Assembly (NCBI GenBank): GCA_003557545.1
Contig: PWOD01000137.1
Span: 1 to 9,074, forward strand
Direction: 5' to 3'
DNA from: a bacterium
GTDB taxonomy: Bacteria > T1Sed10-126
Length of the DNA: 9,074 bases
Below, piece after piece: positions 6,301-9,074 of the stretch. The position numbers were made by a program, and so were the translations under genes. The first letter of the stretch is position 1, and the number at the start of each line of letters is the position of its first letter. The notes under the pieces are model-generated. The model did no database searches and was not told the DNA's origin. It was given only the letters and a program-made list of their open reading frames with translations.

Positions 6301-9074
6301 GGACTGTTTGGCAAGCTTGACCAGTCGGGAAGTATAAGTTCTTTAAAGCTTACAGAGTTGCAGATATCCGGTGCCAACAATACCGGGGGACTGGTTGGAT
6401 ATAATTTCGGTGAGATCAATTTTATCGAATTGACCGGCAATATTCAGGGTGATCGCCGGGTGGGTGGCTTGGTCGGGCGTAATGAAGGTCAGGTGACTGC
6501 TTCATCAGCCTCTGGCACGGTTGTTGGAAATCAGCGGGTTGGTGGTGCTATTGGTCTAAATGATGGAGATTTAACTGATCTGTATTCACTGGCTGCTGTT
6601 TCTGGAAATCAGGGAGTAGGAGGACTGGTGGGTTACAATTACGATGGACTTCTTACCAATGGTTATGCTGCCGGGCCGGTTTCCGGGGACTTTTTACTCG
6701 GGGGTCTGGTTGGGACAGAGTTATATGGGGAGGTTACAACCAGTTTTTGGGATGTTGATAGTACCGGTCAATCAGAAAGCGTTGGTGGTGAGGGTTTGAC
6801 CGGCGATCAGATGCGGGATATTGAGAATTTTCGGGCTGCCGGTTGGGATATTCGTGGTAAAGCGCTTGATCAAAATGATGGTTATCCATTTCTTTCCGGT
6901 GACAGCCAGCCGATCTGGCACAAACGTCTTCAGCTATCAGTTGAGATAAACGGCCAGGGTCAGTTGCTGGCCGAGGGTGATAGTGTCCAGCAGGTAGTAT
7001 TGTTCGATGAGGGTGAAACTGTGCAGCTGGAGGCAGTGGCAGATCCTTACTGGTATTTTGTCAACTGGGAGGGTGCTATTGATGGAACTGATACAGAGGT
7101 CGAAATTTCAATTGAATCAGATACTAATCTAACTGTTAACTTCGACAATCAATATATGCTGGTTGTTGGAACCGACGGGGCCGGGGAGGTGTTGGTAGAG
7201 GGGGATAGTTATCAGCAGCCAGTGGAGGTTTATGGCGGCGAGACGGTCCAGTTGACTGCCGTGCCCCAGCAGTTTCACCATTTTACCGGCTGGAGCGGTG
7301 ATCTCAGCGGCCAGCAGATATCGGCCGAGCTGTTTATTGAGGGAGATATGAACTGCACTGCCAGCTTCGACCGGGATTCTTATACTCTTACGCTGGATAA
7401 AGTTGGGCAGGGCCAACTGCTGGTTAATGGTGAAACCTATCTTGAGCCCCTGGAACTGCCCGGGGGAGAAACTGTTCTGCTTGAGGCTCAGCCGGAGCAG
7501 TTCTGGAAATTTTCTGAATGGAGCGGTGCCTTGAGTGAAGTTGACACCACCGTTGAGCTATTTATGGCTGATGATAGGCTGGCCACCGCGATTTTTTCTC
7601 GGACTGATAATCTTTTGACGGTCAATCTGGTCGGCGAGGGTGAGGTTCTTGTAAATGGAGAAACATATCTACAGCCCTTAACTGTAACAGCCGGAGAAAC
7701 ATATAGTTTGACAGCAGTTGCTGATCAATACTGGCATTTTGTCGAATGGTCGGGTGATTTAACCGGAACTTCTCTGAACAATGAAATTTTCATTGATGGC
7801 GACCGTGAATGTACTGCTTTCTTTCGCCGTGATACTTATATTCTGACTGTAGATACAGTTGAGCAGGGTGAAATATTGGTGGATGGTCAGTCTTATACAG
7901 AACCTCTGGTGGTATTTGCCGGGGAAACAGTGACTCTGGAGGCCCTGCCTGCTCAGCATTATCATTTTGTTGAATGGACCGGCGCGGCTTTTGGGACGGC
8001 CACTGAGTTTGAGCTATTTGTGCTGCAGGACAGCCTTTGTACCGCAGTTTTTCAACGGGATACCCATACGCTACAGCTGGCGGTGGAAGGGGATGGGGAG
8101 GTTCTGGTTGACGGAATTTCTTATACTACCCCCTTGATTTTTCAGGGGGGAGAAACGGCATTGCTGGCGACTCTTCCAGAGGATGATTGTTTTGCCTTCG
8201 GTGAATGGCGGGGTGATCTTACCGGTGATCTGGCCACTCGGGAGATTTTATTTTCGGATGATATTTTTGCTACAGCAGTTTTTGTTCCGGGATTTGCCGG
8301 GGGCCAGGGAGTTAGTTCGGCTCCCTTTATAGTTGAGGATTGGGTGCAGCTGGCCCGAATAAGTTGTTTCCCAGATTCCAGCTATATTTTAGCCGGTGAC
8401 TTGACGGTAGACAGTGACGGATATAGTGAATTGGCATCAAATACGGCCAATGGTGGTCTGGGCTGGGAGCCGCTGGAGCGATTTGGCGGGGTGTTGGATG
8501 GGCAGGGACACAGGCTGGAGAATCTGGTAATCTCCCGGCCGACAGAAAATCAGGTGGCGATGATTTCTTTGCTTGATAACGGGCGGGTGGAGAATCTGAG
8601 AGTTATTAATATAGAGGTGGAAGGCAATGATGAATCGGCCGGTCTTATTGCCCGTAACGAGGGTGAAATTTTTAATGTTGGTGTTACCGGTCTGGTTGAA
8701 GGACATGATGATGTAGGAGCAGTTACAGGAGGAAATTATGGTGTTGTTGGTCGTTCTTATGCTGAAGCAAATATTTCCGGTCGCCGGAGAATTGGGGGGT
8801 TGATCGGGAAAAATCGAGAGGATGTGACTGATGTCTATGCCCGGGGGCAGGTTTTTGGTGATAGGGGAGTTGGGGGGTTAGTAGGGGATAATGACGAAGG
8901 ATATGTGGGTAACGCTTATGCCGCAGCCGAGGTGACGGCGACTAATACACCGGTGGGTGGATTGATTGGTGGTGGTCCATTCGGGGGAGTTGACAATAGT
9001 TTTTGGGATGTTGAAAAATCAACCCAGAACGAAAGTGAGGGTGGGGAGCCACGTACGACGGAAGAACTCAAAAA
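1..9074 (+). CDS. Interior of a giant modular surface/secreted protein (GLUG beta-helix blocks alternating with InlB B-like repeat arrays); both ends outside the window
   Basis: Frame 1 is open for 3,024 codons with no in-frame TAA, TAG or TGA. The first residues already lie inside a repeat and the last inside a GLUG C-cap, so start, signal peptide, anchor and stop are not visible. Modules in order (window residues): repeat array R0 1-114, GLUG G1 115-422, R1 423-875, G2 876-1173, R2 1174-2006, G3 2007-2309, R3 2310-2762, G4 2763-3024. It is strongly acidic: single repeats carry about 12-13 Asp+Glu against about 1 Lys+Arg. I found no transmembrane stretch, coiled coil or enzyme motif. Both domain families are known mainly from bacterial surface or secreted proteins, so an extracellular stalk, adhesin or fibre is the likely role; this is inference. 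The phylum cannot be told. I am sure of the frame and module structure but not of the function. Confidence 0.96.
343..1266 (+). other. GLUG-motif beta-helix block G1 (308 residues, type A), encoded within the giant CDS
   Basis: The N-cap runs from PDFVGGAGTAGDPFQIATW through a Cys at block residue 27 (421-423) to GWQPLD, FNGELHGNN and LNISRS. This matches the usual opening of GLUG proteins (G.GT..DPY.I ... GW.P.G ... F.G..DG). Six rungs begin near 622, 706, 790, 874, 952 and 1033 (VGLFG, TGGIVGIN, VGGIVGHN, VGGIAGRN, VGGIIGLN, HGGLVGSN), 26-28 residues apart, each followed by a short strand such as SVYSRGSA or NSYAAASV. The C-cap (1081-1266) starts FWDIDSTGQ and continues through GGGQGLSSQQM, AGWDI and DGYPFLSGD to a final W. 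G1 alone has a Cys just before the FWD motif (1078-1080). GLUG repeats are expected to stack as a solenoid, probably binding or spacing surface modules; no catalytic residues are evident. G1 is closest to G3. Confidence 0.9.
1267..2625 (+). repeat. Repeat array R1: six InlB B-like (Flg_new_2-type) repeats, type A
   Basis: Repeats are 1267-1488, 1489-1716, 1717-1944, 1945-2172, 2173-2400 and 2401-2625: one of 74 residues, four of exactly 76, one of 75. A typical copy (1489-1716) has YTL at residues 2-4, GAGSVLVDGETY near 10-21, GGET at 29-32, W at 48, GDLTG at 50-54 and CTASF at 69-73. The first repeat has no Cys and reads VTATF at the end. The four internal copies all carry Cys69. The last loses it (LATAVF), gains one residue before the Trp and has Cys43 (2527-2529). 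The third copy reads WIGI where WSGD is usual. Each repeat probably folds as a small beta-domain, making the array a rod. It matches array R3 position by position and in total length. Confidence 0.9.
2626..3519 (+). other. GLUG-motif beta-helix block G2 (298 residues, type B), encoded within the giant CDS
   Basis: It opens with PDFADGKGSLAEPFLIENW, and Cys at block residue 27 (2704-2706) lies in ISCFSDSNYLL. GYTELASSTANGG, GWEPVSQFGG and LDGNNKTVESL complete the N-cap. Rungs begin near 2893, 2977, 3055, 3133, 3211 and 3289 (VGFFG, TGGLAGEN, VGGVVGDN, VGGIFGKN, VGGLAGLH, VGGLIGVT), mostly 26 residues apart. The C-cap begins SFWDTESSQQ at 3334 and has the type-B sequence GGEPKDSHQLKD instead of the GLSSQQMRD seen in G1, then AGWSI, DGYPFLSGE and a final W. 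Residues shared with G4 (ISCF, ELAS.TANGG.GWEP, GGEP) place it in a different subtype from G1 and G3. The role is as for the other GLUG blocks: structural or ligand-binding, not assignable further. Confidence 0.9.
3520..6018 (+). repeat. Repeat array R2: eleven InlB B-like (Flg_new_2-type) repeats, type B, the longest array
   Basis: Repeat starts are 3520, 3742, 3970, 4198, 4426, 4654, 4882, 5110, 5338, 5566 and 5794; the last ends at 6018. Lengths are 74 residues, then nine of exactly 76, then 75, so nine internal copies show no net length change. Cys69 (CTA motif) is present only in the five middle repeats (4th to 8th) and is replaced by Val, Leu or Ile elsewhere. The last copy has Cys43 (5920-5922) and a one-residue insertion before Trp. 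Oddities: the first copy lacks GET (PGVPVEF instead), the ninth has GDT, the eighth ends CTAIM where Phe is usual, and the tenth reads VDAIF. The second copy shares GAGEVLVDGETYQQ with the second copies of R1 and R3. The array is five repeats longer than R1 or R3, suggesting internal expansion. Confidence 0.9.
6019..6927 (+). other. GLUG-motif beta-helix block G3 (303 residues, type A), encoded within the giant CDS
   Basis: The N-cap begins PDFLAGEGTAAEPFELADW with Cys at block residue 27 (6097-6099) in HNVRCFLDANFLL, then GWQPLGQSGNRFSGGFDGGG. Rungs start near 6298, 6382, 6460, 6538, 6616 and 6697 (VGLFGKL, TGGLVGYN, VGGLVGRN, VGGAIGLN, VGGLVGYN, LGGLVGTE). The C-cap (from 6745) reads FWDVDSTGQSESVGGEGL, then GDQMRDIENF, AGWDI and DGYPFLSGDS. 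It is the counterpart of G1 in the second composite unit: VRCF, GWQPL, STGQ, QMRDIE, AGWDI and GYPFLSGDS are shared, and DNA identity is high in the C-cap (for example 25 identical bases at 6872-6896 and 1211-1235). It is five residues shorter than G1. Several rungs fit the GLUG consensus well, making it a good reference block. Confidence 0.9.
6928..8286 (+). repeat. Repeat array R3: six InlB B-like (Flg_new_2-type) repeats, type A
   Basis: Repeats are 6928-7149, 7150-7377, 7378-7605, 7606-7833, 7834-8061 and 8062-8286, with lengths 74, 76, 76, 76, 76 and 75 residues, identical to R1. Each copy best matches the copy at the same position in R1. Second: QFHHFTGW and GDMNCTASF in both. Third: DSYTLTLD and LLVNGETYL. 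Fourth: AGETYSL and YWHFV. Fifth: HFVEWTG and CTAVFQRDTH. Sixth: SYTTPL and GGETALL. Cys69 is kept in the second, fourth and fifth copies but lost in the third (ATAIF). The terminal copy has Cys43 (8188-8190). The first copy departs most from consensus (EGDSVQQVV lacks the Tyr and Pro). By eye it is richer in G and C than R1. Confidence 0.9.
8287..9074 (+). other. GLUG-motif beta-helix block G4 (type B, C-cap cut by the window edge), encoded within the giant CDS
   Basis: It opens PGFAGGQGVSSAPFIVEDW with Cys at block residue 27 (8365-8367) in ISCFPDSSYIL, then YSELASNTANGG, GWEPLERFGG and LDGQGHRLENL. Rungs begin near 8554, 8635, 8713, 8791, 8869 and 8953. The first three are degenerate (VAMISLL, SAGLIARN, VGAVTGGN), while the last three fit GLUG well (IGGLIGKN, VGGLVGDN, VGGLIGGG). 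The C-cap starts SFWDVEKS at 8998 and reaches the type-B GGEP sequence before the window ends. Position and sequence make it the counterpart of G2. By analogy, about 37 more residues of cap with GYPFLSG should follow, then a repeat array beginning with a Cys-free 74-residue copy; that continuation is a prediction. Confidence 0.88.

Larger units (their letters stand above)
6019..9074 (+). repeat. Second composite unit, partial (G3-R3-G4)
   Basis: This is the first three modules, incomplete at the 3' edge, of a second copy of the unit at 343-6018. R3 is the same length as R1 to the base (1,359 bp). G3 is 15 bp shorter than G1. The copies differ at many codons, including numerous amino-acid replacements, so the duplication is old or fast-evolving, not a recent tandem event or an assembly artefact. 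Confidence 0.82.

Noticed and set aside
1267-8286. Regular 228-bp periodicity as a possible CRISPR array or non-coding tandem satellite
   Set aside because: Unit length is far above CRISPR size, copies diverge at DNA level, and conservation follows codons of one continuous frame.
8728-8803. Shine-Dalgarno-like GGAGGA followed by ATG at 8738 in frame 2
   Set aside because: The resulting frame is only 21 codons long and lies within a GLUG block. The purine run simply encodes Gly-Gly of the main frame.
1-9074. Alternative genetic code (TGA or TAG reassigned), considered because of the giant frame
   Set aside because: No in-frame TGA, TAG or TAA occurs in 3,024 codons, so the standard bacterial code suffices and there is no sign of reassignment.
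1-9074. RTX calcium-binding nonapeptides, cadherin or fibronectin type III domains as explanation of the repeats
   Set aside because: No GGxGxDxUx nonapeptide runs and no cadherin or Fn3 signatures were seen. The VDGxxY...GET...W.GDLxG...TAxF pattern fits the InlB B-like repeat better.

Overview
The whole window is the interior of one protein-coding gene. Frame 1 of the + strand has no stop codon from base 1 to base 9072 (3,024 sense codons, 2 bases left over). Neither its start nor its stop lies here. I see no second gene, RNA gene, promoter, terminator, insertion sequence or CRISPR array. The other open frames on both strands look like shadows of this frame. The organism is a bacterium using a code in which TAA, TAG and TGA all stay out of the frame. 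Base composition is close to balanced, so the phylum cannot be read from the sequence. The protein is very acidic and repetitive, typical of giant secreted or cell-surface proteins.

The protein is built from two alternating modules. One is a repeat of about 76 residues matching the divergent InlB B-repeat family (Flg_new_2 type; core pattern GEGxVxVDGxxY...GET...W.GDLxG...D..CTAxF). The other is a block of about 300 residues that looks like a GLUG-motif beta-helix: an N-cap (PDF.GG.GTA..PF.I...), six GG[LI]xGxN rungs about 26-28 residues apart, and a C-cap (FWD...GYPFLSG...W). The order is: array R0 (1-342, partial), GLUG G1 (343-1266), array R1 of 6 repeats (1267-2625), GLUG G2 (2626-3519), array R2 of 11 repeats (3520-6018), GLUG G3 (6019-6927), array R3 of 6 repeats (6928-8286), and GLUG G4 (8287-9074, cut by the window edge).

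The architecture is nested. G1-R1-G2-R2 (1,892 codons) forms one composite unit, and G3-R3-G4 is the first part of a second copy. R3 matches R1 repeat by repeat with exactly the same length (1,359 bp). G4 is G2-like, and the end of R0 resembles the end of R2. Repeat lengths are strictly set by position: 74 residues for the first in an array, 76 for every internal one, 75 for the last. At all four array-to-GLUG junctions a cysteine in the last repeat is followed exactly 59 residues later by a cysteine in the GLUG N-cap, which suggests a conserved inter-module disulfide. The likely role is a very long extracellular stalk, adhesin or surface fibre. No catalytic, sorting or membrane segment is visible, so the function is inferred only from architecture.
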